Shown piece by piece: positions 6,994 to 15,479 of a DNA stretch of 15,881 nucleotides; the stretch's first letter is position 1; the number at the start of each line of letters is the position of its first letter. The position numbers were made by a program, and so were the translations under genes. This DNA is from an uncultured Prevotella sp. (GTDB lineage Bacteria; Bacteroidota; Bacteroidia; Bacteroidales; Bacteroidaceae). Location: assembly GCA_902495455.1 (NCBI GenBank), contig CABUXJ010000043.1:1-15881 (forward strand). Direction: 5' to 3'. The notes under the pieces are model-generated. The model worked only from the letters and a program-made list of their open reading frames with translations, searched no databases and was not told the origin of the DNA.

Positions 6994-9900
6994 ATGAAGT
7001 GCGAGCATTGCAAAAGGAACAATCGTGCCATAGCCAAGTATTGCCGATGGTGCGGAAAGCCGATGGCTGTCGACTCCGTACTCGACAATCTGGTCGGACT
7101 TGAGGATGTGAAACACCAGCTCAAGACAATAGTTAACACATACACGTATCTTCATTCGCGGGCGGATGTGGCAAATGTCCGGTTGAGTGTGAATGTTGTA
7201 ATAACGGGTGAAACAGGAACCGGTAAGACCATGCTTGCCGAAGTCATACGTGACTATTTCCACCAGCACCACATTCTCAAGAAGCCGAAGCTGATAAAGG
7301 TGGACGCAGTGGATTTCCAACGTTTCGTCGACAAATGGGACTCCAATATCAAGGATGCGAAGGGTGGAATACTGTTCTTTGACAACGTGCAGAAGTTGCT
7401 CCCCGACAGATATTCCAATCAGGTCAATCCGTTGGACAAACTGTTTGTGGAGATGGACGGATGGAGTGACGACCCTATTGTGATAATAGCCGGATTGAAC
7501 AAGGGACTGGATGACTTTCTGGTTAACAATCCGGCAGTTGCCAATCGTTTCAAGTACCGGTTTGACTTGCCTTCTCCCGGATATAAGGAACTGTATCTGA
7601 TATGTCGCAACGTGTTGCACGACAAGTATGGAATAACGATGTATTCGGAGGCAGCCGAAAAGAAATTGCTACGATATTTCAAGTGGCAGGTTAAGACCAA
7701 AGACGACACTTTCGGTTATGCACATCTGGCCATCAAGGTGGCAGAGGACATATTTACGTCGTTCATAAGCCGTGGTGCCGATGTCCATAAGGTGGAGGAG
7801 GAAGACATTAGCGGATATGTTCCGGAGGACAGGACTCTCGACGATATATTGGCCGACATGGACCAATATATAGGAATGGAAGAGGTCAAACGGGCCGTGA
7901 GAGAGATAGCATACGCCGTGAAGAACGTTTCGGAACGTGCCGAACGTGGCCTTGTCGCAAAGGAAAAAATGGGCATGCACATCGTTCTGACCGGTAATCC
8001 CGGAACTGGTAAGACCACCATCGCACGCAAACTTGGCGAGATATTGGCTGCAATCGGCTATTTGGACAGCGGTCATGTGGTGGAGACAGACCGTGCCGGA
8101 ATGGTGAGCCCGTATCAGGGGGAGACTCCAAAACTTGTGGACAAACTTTGTGACAAGGCGATGGGGGGGATTCTTTTCATTGATGAGGCCTATACATTGG
8201 CACCTCAGAGCACTTCCGGTGAGCGTGACAGTCAAGGCGCGCAGGCTCTCGAAAAGCTGATGAAGCGCATGGAGGATGATCGTGGACACTTTGTCGTCAT
8301 ATCGGCCGGTTATCGGATGGAGATGGAAAATCTGTTCAGGATAAATCCCGGTTTCCGTAGCCGCTTCAATTATTTCCTTAATATAGAGGATTACAATCCT
8401 GATGAGTTATACCGTATCCTGCTAAGATTTGCCGAAGAGAAGAATTATATCGTTTCGGAACAGGCCGGCGTGCTTATCCGAAAGATAATAAAGGACATGT
8501 ATGACAGTCGCGACAAGGATTTTGCCAATGGCAGAACCATGCGCCATCTGTTTGATAATATATGTAAGAAACAAGCCGGTCGGCTGGAAAAAGAGAACTT
8601 GCAGACTCTTTCGGATGAAGAGCTGATAACCATAAAGGAAGAGGATGTGCCGTATGAGCCGCCGAAAGCAGTCGACTATAAGGACTGTCTCAAGCAATTT
8701 GACGGTCTTGTCGGATTGGATACGGTGAAAAAAGAAGTTTCTAATTTGGCCGCATACCTGAATTTACAGGTGCACCGTGGGGAAACCGGCACATTCCAAG
8801 GCAAGCATTATGTCTTTACCGGAAGTCCGGGAACGGGTAAGACGACCGTTGCCAGAATTATGGCAGAAGTATTCCGTACGCTCGGCATCCTTTCCCGTGG
8901 ACACCTGGTTGAGGCGGACAGGAGTAAACTCGTCGCCGGATATAGTGGCCAGACGGCTATCAAAACAAATCAGCTGATAGACTCTGCCATAGGCGGCGTT
9001 CTTTTCATAGACGAGGCTTACACATTGAAGTCCGGAGATAATGACAGCTTTGGCGGTGAAGCCATCGACACGTTGTTGAAGCGTTTGGAGGATGATCGAG
9101 GCAAATTTGTCTGTATCGTGGCCGGATATACAGACCAGATGCATGACTTCATTGACTCAAATCCGGGATTGAAGAGCCGTTTCACGCAGACGATACACTT
9201 TGATGACTACACGGCAGATGAACTGACCGAGATATTCTTGAAGATGGCTCAGGGGAAACGTTTCACTGTCGATGAAGAAACGGAAAAGGGTATCAACCGC
9301 CTGTTCAGTCAGATGTATCTGCGCCGGGACAAGAATTTCGGCAATGCACGTGAGGCTCGTCGTGTATTTGATGAAGCAGTGGAGCGGCAGAGCCAAAGGC
9401 TTATGACGGAAATAGGTAGTCCGCAGTTCCGTGAAGAGGATATGTATCGGATTACTCTCGAAGACATTCCTGTTCAGCAAACGGAAAGAAGTCGCCCGTT
9501 GGACGAGGTACTCGATGAACTTGAGAAGTTTGTCGGAATACGTTCGGTGAAAGACCTGATAAGGCGTCTTGCTGTCCAAAGCATGTTCATGAAGCAGCGT
9601 TCGGCGCATGGAGTGGGGCATGTCCAGCAGATGGTGCTCAACTTTGTCCTGACAGGTAATCCCGGAACAGGAAAAACAACGATAGCCCGCAAGATGGGGG
9701 AGATTCTCCAAAGCATGGATATTCTGCCGTCAAGCAAGGTCGTTGAGGTTAGCCGCGCGACGTTGGTAGGTAAATACATGGGTGAAACGCCGAAGATTGT
9801 CAACAAAATGTGTGACAAGGCAATGGGTGGAATACTGTTCATCGACGAGGCATATACGCTCGGTGGAGAGAATGATACCTATGGCAATGAAGCAGTGGAG

Positions 9901-10302
9901 ACGCTGATGAAGCGCATGGAGGATGACCGTGGCAAGTTTGTTGTCATCGTGGCAGGCTACAAGGAGCAGATGGATACATTCCTTGCACTGAACACCGGTT
10001 TGGCGAGTCGTTTCACTCATAGAATGCACATTGATGATTATAACGAGGAAGAGTTGCTTGCCATATACAAACAGATGGCTGACAAAGAGCAATACATATT
10101 GTCTCCTGCTGCTGAAGCTAAGTTGATGGATGTCATTTTCCGGAAAGTCATGACCAAGACGGCGTCATTCGGCAATGCCAGAGAAATGCGCAATATGCTT
10201 GATGCGACGATACAGCAATTGTCTGTTAGAGTGGCTTCGATGCCCCCTTCGCAGATTACGGCAGAGACATATCAGCTCATTTTGCCGGAGGACATCGTGT
10301 GA
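6994..10302 (+). CDS. Zinc-ribbon protein with four tandem CbbX/SpoVK-type AAA+ ATPase domains
   Basis: 1102 residues. A zinc ribbon (Cys3, Cys6, Cys17, Cys20) precedes four AAA+ domains with Walker A motifs at 72-79 (GETGTGKT), 334-341 (GNPGTGKT), 610-617 (GSPGTGKT) and 888-895 (GNPGTGKT). Domains 2-4 have intact Walker B sites (Asp397/Glu398, Asp673/Glu674, Asp951/Glu952, all LFIDEAYTL), a Tyr pore-loop-like segment (PYQGET, GYSGQT, KYMGET) and an SRF arginine motif. Domain 1 is divergent: Walker B reads FFDN (Asp130, Asn131) and the pore-loop segment is absent, so it may bind but not efficiently hydrolyse ATP. Domains 2 and 4 are more alike than either is to 3. CbbX-type AAA+ proteins remodel other proteins as hexamers. 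It starts 7 nt after the kinase stop. The substrate is unknown; the kinase and FHA neighbours suggest phosphorylation-dependent action. Confidence 0.93.
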   Translation: MKCEHCKRNNRAIAKYCRWCGKPMAVDSVLDNLVGLEDVKHQLKTIVNTYTYLHSRADVANVRLSVNVVITGETGTGKTMLAEVIRDYFHQHHILKKPKLIKVDAVDFQRFVDKWDSNIKDAKGGILFFDNVQKLLPDRYSNQVNPLDKLFVEMDGWSDDPIVIIAGLNKGLDDFLVNNPAVANRFKYRFDLPSPGYKELYLICRNVLHDKYGITMYSEAAEKKLLRYFKWQVKTKDDTFGYAHLAIKVAEDIFTSFISRGADVHKVEEEDISGYVPEDRTLDDILADMDQYIGMEEVKRAVREIAYAVKNVSERAERGLVAKEKMGMHIVLTGNPGTGKTTIARKLGEILAAIGYLDSGHVVETDRAGMVSPYQGETPKLVDKLCDKAMGGILFIDEAYTLAPQSTSGERDSQGAQALEKLMKRMEDDRGHFVVISAGYRMEMENLFRINPGFRSRFNYFLNIEDYNPDELYRILLRFAEEKNYIVSEQAGVLIRKIIKDMYDSRDKDFANGRTMRHLFDNICKKQAGRLEKENLQTLSDEELITIKEEDVPYEPPKAVDYKDCLKQFDGLVGLDTVKKEVSNLAAYLNLQVHRGETGTFQGKHYVFTGSPGTGKTTVARIMAEVFRTLGILSRGHLVEADRSKLVAGYSGQTAIKTNQLIDSAIGGVLFIDEAYTLKSGDNDSFGGEAIDTLLKRLEDDRGKFVCIVAGYTDQMHDFIDSNPGLKSRFTQTIHFDDYTADELTEIFLKMAQGKRFTVDEETEKGINRLFSQMYLRRDKNFGNAREARRVFDEAVERQSQRLMTEIGSPQFREEDMYRITLEDIPVQQTERSRPLDEVLDELEKFVGIRSVKDLIRRLAVQSMFMKQRSAHGVGHVQQMVLNFVLTGNPGTGKTTIARKMGEILQSMDILPSSKVVEVSRATLVGKYMGETPKIVNKMCDKAMGGILFIDEAYTLGGENDTYGNEAVETLMKRMEDDRGKFVVIVAGYKEQMDTFLALNTGLASRFTHRMHIDDYNEEELLAIYKQMADKEQYILSPAAEAKLMDVIFRKVMTKTASFGNAREMRNMLDATIQQLSVRVASMPPSQITAETYQLILPEDIV

Positions 10303-10341
10303 TACAGTATGATACCATAAGAACAGTAAAAACGATATGAA

Positions 10342-10842
10342 ATGATGATAACATGTCCAAATTGTAAAGAGGAGATAGAAAACAACTCCCGTTATTGCGA
10401 CCAATGCGGGCAAAAATTATTCTATTGTAGCAGTTGTGGCCGTGTGGGAACAGGACGTCATTGCACATATTGTGGCGGATTGATGTGGGAGGCAAAGGAT
10501 GACTCTTTGCCGACGGCAGTCTCATTTACTATTCCCGACACTATTCCCACACTGAAAATGACCAACGCTCAGTTTGGTATAAGCCTCTTGGGCGCCAATG
10601 GTGCTGTGATAGGGCGGCGTCAAGGCCCTTATCATCAGTTGCTCGAACAAAACAAATATATTTCGGGTGTGCATGCACAGTTTGTGTATGACCCTACAAT
10701 CGGGTGGGGGATAGTGGACAAGAACTCTTCAAACGGGACGAAAGTCAACAACAAACAGTTGCAGCCCGGTTGTATTACTGCTATCACTAACGGCGACACG
10801 GTGTCAATTGCCACTCTTGACTTTTTAGTGGAGATATCGTGA
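10342..10842 (+). CDS. Double zinc-ribbon FHA-domain protein
   Basis: 166 residues. Two zinc ribbons at the N-terminus (Cys5/8/19/22 and Cys29/32/41/44) are followed by a linker and a C-terminal FHA domain (about 78-165). FHA signatures are clear: Gly91-Arg92 in GAVIGRR, Ser108 and His111 in ISGVHAQF, and Asn131 in NSSNGTKVNN. FHA domains bind phosphothreonine peptides, so this is the likely reader of the operon kinase. It is soluble, without signal or membrane segment. ATG 10342 is followed at once by a second in-frame ATG (10345), and either may be used. It lies 39 nt after the AAA+ gene and 62 nt before the phosphatase. Ribbons like those of the first and third genes suggest that these proteins meet in one complex. 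Confidence 0.92.
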   Translation: MMITCPNCKEEIENNSRYCDQCGQKLFYCSSCGRVGTGRHCTYCGGLMWEAKDDSLPTAVSFTIPDTIPTLKMTNAQFGISLLGANGAVIGRRQGPYHQLLEQNKYISGVHAQFVYDPTIGWGIVDKNSSNGTKVNNKQLQPGCITAITNGDTVSIATLDFLVEIS

Positions 10843-10904
10843 TGTCAGTTACATGATAATGGTTGGTATTAAAAGTGAACGAATAAATAAATGTTTCGAC
10901 AGAT

Positions 10905-11654
10905 ATGAATAAGTTGTTGATATCGGCTTCCTGTCAGACGGGGTCTGTCAGAACCCATAATGAGGATATGGTGCTGGTGGCCGAAGAGCTTATTAGAAAT
11001 CGAACATATAGTGATGAAATCATCATCGACGGTCATTCGCGTTTCGCTGTGGCACTGGCCGATGGCCTTGGAGGCTGCAATGCCGGTGAAGTAGCCAGTC
11101 TGGAGGCGTTGACCAATCTCCGCTTTTTCGTCGGAGACATGCCGGAAGGACTTGATCGGACCGGTTTTAGAGTTCTTATGAATGAATGGTTGGAGTCCAT
11201 CAATCTCATCATTTCATCCAAAGGACATGTCGATTCCTCTTTGTTCAACATGGGAACGACGCTTGTCGCTCTGATCTGTTACGACGGTCGTTTCTTTACG
11301 GTAAGTTGTGGAGACAGCCGCCTTTATCGTTTGCGTGGCGGACAGTTGACCCAGCTGACCGTGGACCATTCGCTGAATACCCTCACCGGTGATGCCGCCC
11401 ATTCGTGTGTCGTGACTAATTGTATCGGTGCCAATATCGCCCAATCGTGGCTTGACATCAGTGAGATATCCGATGATATGCGTGACGGTGATCTTTACAT
11501 GATGTGTTCGGATGGCCTGTACGATATGTTGTCAGACAACGAGATATGCCGGTTGCTCATGTCGGGTAATGGAGATGCCGACATGTTGTGCTCAGCAGCC
11601 ATAGAAGCCGGTGGATATGATAATGTGTCAGTATGTGTAGTAAGGATTATATAA
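10905..11654 (+). CDS. PP2C-type Ser/Thr protein phosphatase
   Basis: 249 residues, the normal length of a stand-alone bacterial PPM/PP2C domain (PrpC/Stp type). Metal-binding and catalytic motifs are complete: Arg16 and Asp21 in RTHNED, Asp53-Gly54 in ADGLGG, GTTLVAL (117-123), Asp137 in SCGDSRLYRLRGG, Asp203 in CSDGLYDML, and Asp239-Asn240 in GGYDN. It removes phosphate from Ser or Thr and is expected to oppose the kinase at 4008. No membrane segment, so it acts in the cytoplasm. ATG 10905 begins the conserved N-terminal strand directly. A 17-codon frame upstream overlaps the start out of frame but has no features. The gene ends 20 nt before metA, so transcription may continue into it. Confidence 0.95.
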   Translation: MNKLLISASCQTGSVRTHNEDMVLVAEELIRNRTYSDEIIIDGHSRFAVALADGLGGCNAGEVASLEALTNLRFFVGDMPEGLDRTGFRVLMNEWLESINLIISSKGHVDSSLFNMGTTLVALICYDGRFFTVSCGDSRLYRLRGGQLTQLTVDHSLNTLTGDAAHSCVVTNCIGANIAQSWLDISEISDDMRDGDLYMMCSDGLYDMLSDNEICRLLMSGNGDADMLCSAAIEAGGYDNVSVCVVRII

Positions 11655-11674
11655 AAACAAAATCAGGATAGCTT

Positions 11675-12592
11675 ATGCCATTAAGATTGCCGGACAGACT
11701 GCCTGCCATTGAATTGCTGAAGCAGGAAAACATATTTGTCATGGACAACTCGCGGGCTGTATCTCAGGATATTCGTCCTTTGCGGATTGTCATTCTCAAT
11801 CTCATGCCACTCAAGATAACGACAGAGACGGACCTCGTCCGTCTGCTGTCCAACACTCCGTTGCAATTGGATGTGAGTTTTATGAAACTGAAGAGCCACA
11901 CTCCAAAGAACACTCCGATAGAACACATGATGATGTTTTACCGCGATTTTGCAGAGATGGCCGACGAAAAGTTCGACGGAATGATAATAACGGGAGCGCC
12001 GGTTGAAACCTATCGTTACGAGGAAGTGACTTATTGGGATGAGATGAAGACCATCTTTGCTTGGGCCCGCACTCATGTCACCTCTACATTATATATATGT
12101 TGGGCTGCGCAAGCCGGGTTGTATTATCATTACGGTATACCGAAATATCCGTTGTCGCGCAAGATGTTTGGCATATTCAAGCAACAGATATCAGACCCAC
12201 ACCTTCCGATATTCCGTGGTTTCGATGATGTTTTCAATATGCCCCACAGCCGTCATACAGAGGTAAGACGTGAGGATATTCTTGCCAATCCCCGGTTGTC
12301 ACTCATTGCGGAGTCAGACGAGAGTGGTGTCAGCATAGTGATGGCACGTGGCGGTCGTGAGTTTTTCATAACGGGCCATCTGGAATATTCGCCAGACACA
12401 CTGGACAAAGAGTACCGGCGTGACAAAGACGTACGCGACGATGTCGATATGCCGGTCAACTACTACAAGGATGATGACCCGTCACAGTCTCCACTTGTGA
12501 CGTGGCGGGCTCATGCCAATCTTTTTTATAACAACTGGATAAACTATTATGTTTATCAGGAAACACCTTACGATATAAACAAGATAGAGTGA
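11675..12592 (+). CDS. metAA: Homoserine O-acetyltransferase (MetA family)
   Basis: 305 residues, typical for MetA. It transfers an acyl group from acyl-CoA to the hydroxyl of homoserine, the first committed step to methionine, in the cytoplasm. Numbering matches the E. coli enzyme: catalytic Cys142 (ICWAAQAG), His235 and Glu237 (ITGHLEY). Residue 111, in TGAPVE, is Glu; published work on MetA specificity found Glu111 in acetyl-CoA users and Gly111 in succinyl-CoA users (E. coli). Acetyl-CoA is therefore predicted as the donor (EC 2.3.1.31 rather than 2.3.1.46), although many databases would name it a succinyltransferase. It begins 20 nt after the phosphatase gene and its stop overlaps the next start (GTGA). 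No promoter match is visible right upstream and no methionine riboswitch is seen. Confidence 0.95.
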   Translation: MPLRLPDRLPAIELLKQENIFVMDNSRAVSQDIRPLRIVILNLMPLKITTETDLVRLLSNTPLQLDVSFMKLKSHTPKNTPIEHMMMFYRDFAEMADEKFDGMIITGAPVETYRYEEVTYWDEMKTIFAWARTHVTSTLYICWAAQAGLYYHYGIPKYPLSRKMFGIFKQQISDPHLPIFRGFDDVFNMPHSRHTEVRREDILANPRLSLIAESDESGVSIVMARGGREFFITGHLEYSPDTLDKEYRRDKDVRDDVDMPVNYYKDDDPSQSPLVTWRAHANLFYNNWINYYVYQETPYDINKIE

Positions 12593-14430
12593 CAGACTTA
12601 GAACTTCTTGCTCCTGCCCGCAATCTCGAATGTGGGAAGGCCGCCATAGATCATGGCGCCGATGCTGTCTATATCGGTGCCGAACATTTCGGCGCACGTG
12701 CGGCTGCCGGAAATACAGTTGATGACATCGCCGAATTGTGTCGTTATGCCCATCTGTATGCTGCCAAAGTATATGTTACGGTCAACACCATCGTCTATGA
12801 TAAGGAACTTGCGGACACCCGCCGTCTCATCGAAAGTCTTGAAACAGCCGGAGTCGATGCCGTCATTGTGCAGGACCTGGCCGTCATCGGCATGGTCAGA
12901 AGGATGGCCTTGCATGCCAGTACGCAGATGGACAACCGCACGTCCGACAAGGTAAAATGGCTGCGGGATGCCGGTTTCAGCCGTGTGGTGTTGGCTCGTG
13001 AGCTTTCCGCAGAAGACATTGCCGCCATACATGCATCTGTTCCCGATGTGGAATTGGAAGTTTTTGTTCATGGAGCGTTGTGTGTGTCGTACAGTGGCCT
13101 CTGTTATGCTTCCCAATCCTGCTTCGGCCGTTCCGCCAATAGGGGAGAGTGCGCGCAGTTCTGCCGTCTCCGCTTTGACCTGACGGATGCCGACGGTCGT
13201 GTCATAGAGCGTGGCCGCCATCTGCTTTCGCTGAAGGATATGAACCGTTGCGACGGTTTGGAACAGCTCGTCGCTGCCGGAGCCACGTCATTCAAGATTG
13301 AAGGACGGTTGAAAGACGTAGCTTATGTTAAGAATGTGACAGCAGCTTATAGCCGCCAACTCGACACAATCATACGTCGTCATCCCCATCTTTATCGTCG
13401 TGCGTCGTTAGGGCGTTGCCGTTATACGTTCGAACCCAATCTGAGCAAGACGTTCAACCGAGGTTTCACCGACTATTTTCTTGACGGACGCCGTTCCGAC
13501 ATATCTTCAATGGACACACCAAAGGCCATCGGTGAGTTTGTCGGTACGGTCAAAGAGATTCGTGGCAATTCTTTTAATGTGGCCGGCTTGTCTTCGTTTT
13601 CCAATGGAGACGGCTTGTGCTTCCTCAACGAGGAACGCCAGTTGGAGGGCTTCAGGGTCAACAGAGCCGAGGGAAATCGCCTTTTCCCGCAGAAGATGCC
13701 GTCACGTCTGCGTCCGGGCACATGCCTTTATCGCAATAGCGACAGAGAGTTCGAGACCTTGTTGGAACGCCCCAGCGCAGAGCGTAAGATCCCATTGCGC
13801 ATGACCCTTGACGCGACAGCCTCCGGTTTCAGTCTCACAGCAACTGTCATCGGCGGTCGTAGCGTGACGGTCGCGATGGAGGCACAGCATCAGGAGGCAC
13901 AGCAACCGCAGCGTGACAATATCGTACGCCAACTCACGAAACTTGGCAACACACCCTACGAGTGTTCGGATGTTGTGCTCGATGGTGATTTCCGGTGGTT
14001 CATTCCTGCCGGTCGTCTGGCCCAATTGCGCCGTTCTGCCGTCGAACAACTGATGGAAGAATACCAAAACAGAATCCTTGATGACCGCGAGAGTACTGTT
14101 CCGACTTCCAAGCCGTCACGTCCGGCACCCAACTACGTCCATACCTGTTTCCACAATGTGGCTAATGATGCCGCCCGCCGATATTACGCCGGATGCGGAA
14201 TGTCCGACATCTCACCGGCCTACGAACTGCGTCCCGATAGCGACGCTCCACTGATGCAGTGTCGCCATTGTCTGCGTTACGCCCTCGGCTTTTGCGTTAA
14301 GCATGGCGGACGTCGTCCCACGTGGCGCGAACCGCTGTTCCTCTCCCTTCCCGATGGTCGCCGTTTCCGTTTGGAGTTTGACTGTCGCCACTGCCGGATG
14401 TCGTTGTATAAGGAGGAAAATAGAAACTAA
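12589..14430 (+). CDS. U32 family protein, RlhA/YdcP-like (RNA hydroxylation type)
   Basis: 613 residues. The N-terminal U32 domain (about 1-300) has the family signature EVFVHGALCVSYSGLCYASQ, with Cys165 and Cys172, plus Cys188 and Cys192 (GECAQFC), the likely Fe-S cluster ligands. A middle domain resembling DUF3656 (about 370-480) and a C-terminal Cys-rich part follow (Cys520; Cys558, Cys561, Cys569; Cys599, Cys602). Although called peptidases or collagenases, the characterised enterobacterial members RlhA (23S rRNA C2501 hydroxylation) and TrhP (tRNA uridine hydroxylation) act on RNA; the length and middle domain favour the RlhA group. The start is GTG 12589, overlapping the metA stop; the family N-terminus (LELLAPARN) begins immediately, and no ATG fits. 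Translation is probably coupled to metA. The exact RNA target cannot be told from sequence. Confidence 0.9.
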   Translation: MTDLELLAPARNLECGKAAIDHGADAVYIGAEHFGARAAAGNTVDDIAELCRYAHLYAAKVYVTVNTIVYDKELADTRRLIESLETAGVDAVIVQDLAVIGMVRRMALHASTQMDNRTSDKVKWLRDAGFSRVVLARELSAEDIAAIHASVPDVELEVFVHGALCVSYSGLCYASQSCFGRSANRGECAQFCRLRFDLTDADGRVIERGRHLLSLKDMNRCDGLEQLVAAGATSFKIEGRLKDVAYVKNVTAAYSRQLDTIIRRHPHLYRRASLGRCRYTFEPNLSKTFNRGFTDYFLDGRRSDISSMDTPKAIGEFVGTVKEIRGNSFNVAGLSSFSNGDGLCFLNEERQLEGFRVNRAEGNRLFPQKMPSRLRPGTCLYRNSDREFETLLERPSAERKIPLRMTLDATASGFSLTATVIGGRSVTVAMEAQHQEAQQPQRDNIVRQLTKLGNTPYECSDVVLDGDFRWFIPAGRLAQLRRSAVEQLMEEYQNRILDDRESTVPTSKPSRPAPNYVHTCFHNVANDAARRYYAGCGMSDISPAYELRPDSDAPLMQCRHCLRYALGFCVKHGGRRPTWREPLFLSLPDGRRFRLEFDCRHCRMSLYKEENRN

Positions 14431-14444
14431 ATCAATCAGGAAGA

Positions 14445-15479
14445 ATGAGAACAACCGCACCATATTCTAATATCATAGGTCGCATCCTGTCTCGGCTCCG
14501 GTTTCCCGGTCGTGCCGTGGTCATGTGTCTCATGGCTTGTGTAGCCATGCTGTCGTCATGCTACAACTCCTCGGAACGTACACCCGACGCGTGGAGTCTC
14601 ACCGAAAGACAGTTGGACTCCATCTCATTCTCCACAACCCATCATTATGCGCAAAACTACAACTTTGTCGTCAAGGCAGACTCATTGCAAATAGTGTGTC
14701 AGGCTCCGGACGAATTGCCTTTCGATTCTGTCACCGTCATGCGTGGCGATCGTGTCGTCGTCGCCGACATAATGACAATGCCGGCAGACACCATCGACTC
14801 CGTTTGGGTCAAGATTGCCCGCGACCAGGCCACACAAGGCTGGATACGTGAGAATATCATGCTGCAGGCCGTAAACCCGGACGACCCTATTTCGCAATTT
14901 ATAGACATCTTCTCCGATGTCCATCTTCTCATTTTCCTTTCTTTCGTGGTGATAGTGACAGCCGTCTATGGCCTTCGTTTCCTCAAACGCCATAATGCGC
15001 GTATAGTCCATTTCCGCGATATTTCCTCGTTTTATCCCACACTGTTGGCCTTGCTTGTCGCCACGTCGGCCGTCGTCTACGCCTCCATCCAACTTTTCGG
15101 GGCAGAGTCGTGGCGTCATTTCTATTACCATCCGTCGCTCAATCCCTTCTCCCTTCCGCTACATCTCGGGATATTCATGTGTCTCGTTTGGGCACTCATC
15201 ATCGTCTCTTTAGCCGTAGTCGAGGATGTCTTCCGGCGTCTTTCCGTCGGCGAAGCCATTCTCTATCTCTGCGGGTTGGCGGCTGTCTGTGCGGTCAACT
15301 ACATCGTGTTCAGCATCTCCACGCTATATTACGTCGGCTATCCGTTGCTCGTCGTTTATATCGTCTTCGCCGTCCGCCGCTATCTCCGCTGTTCGCGTAA
15401 CGGTTATATCTGCGGCCGTTGCGGGGCGGAGATGCGCAGGAAAGGCGTCTGTACCGTCTGCGGAGCGGTCAATGAGTGA
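14445..15479 (+). CDS. Lipobox-containing SH3-like membrane protein with C-terminal zinc ribbon
   Basis: 344 residues; no named family recognised. The N-terminus has a basic stretch and a hydrophobic run ending in a lipobox-like LSSC (Cys39). Residues about 70-142 form a beta-rich SH3-like domain ending in GWIRENIML, likely periplasmic. Five hydrophobic segments follow at about 160-180, 198-218, 238-260, 270-290 and 293-312. A zinc ribbon (Cys323, Cys326, Cys336, Cys339) closes the protein; with five membrane crossings it would face the cytoplasm. The n-region before the lipobox is longer than usual, but no better start is visible; an AGGAAG lies just before ATG 14445. It begins 14 nt after the U32 gene. 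The ribbon type resembles those of the kinase-operon proteins, so it could connect to that system, but this is only a suggestion. Confidence 0.8.
   Translation: MRTTAPYSNIIGRILSRLRFPGRAVVMCLMACVAMLSSCYNSSERTPDAWSLTERQLDSISFSTTHHYAQNYNFVVKADSLQIVCQAPDELPFDSVTVMRGDRVVVADIMTMPADTIDSVWVKIARDQATQGWIRENIMLQAVNPDDPISQFIDIFSDVHLLIFLSFVVIVTAVYGLRFLKRHNARIVHFRDISSFYPTLLALLVATSAVVYASIQLFGAESWRHFYYHPSLNPFSLPLHLGIFMCLVWALIIVSLAVVEDVFRRLSVGEAILYLCGLAAVCAVNYIVFSISTLYYVGYPLLVVYIVFAVRRYLRCSRNGYICGRCGAEMRRKGVCTVCGAVNE

Noticed and set aside
6979..8289. Two long minus-strand frames (6979-7620 and 7669-8289)
   Set aside because: Both are antisense to the AAA+ gene and their translations show no family features.
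10859..10912. 17-codon frame overlapping the phosphatase start
   Set aside because: Too short and featureless; it overlaps the PP2C ATG out of frame. It could aid translational coupling, but nothing in the sequence supports it.
3139..11654. Part of a type VI secretion gene cluster
   Set aside because: The kinase/FHA/PP2C trio recalls type VI regulation, but no structural gene (sheath, VgrG, Hcp, TssJ/L/M) occurs in the window.
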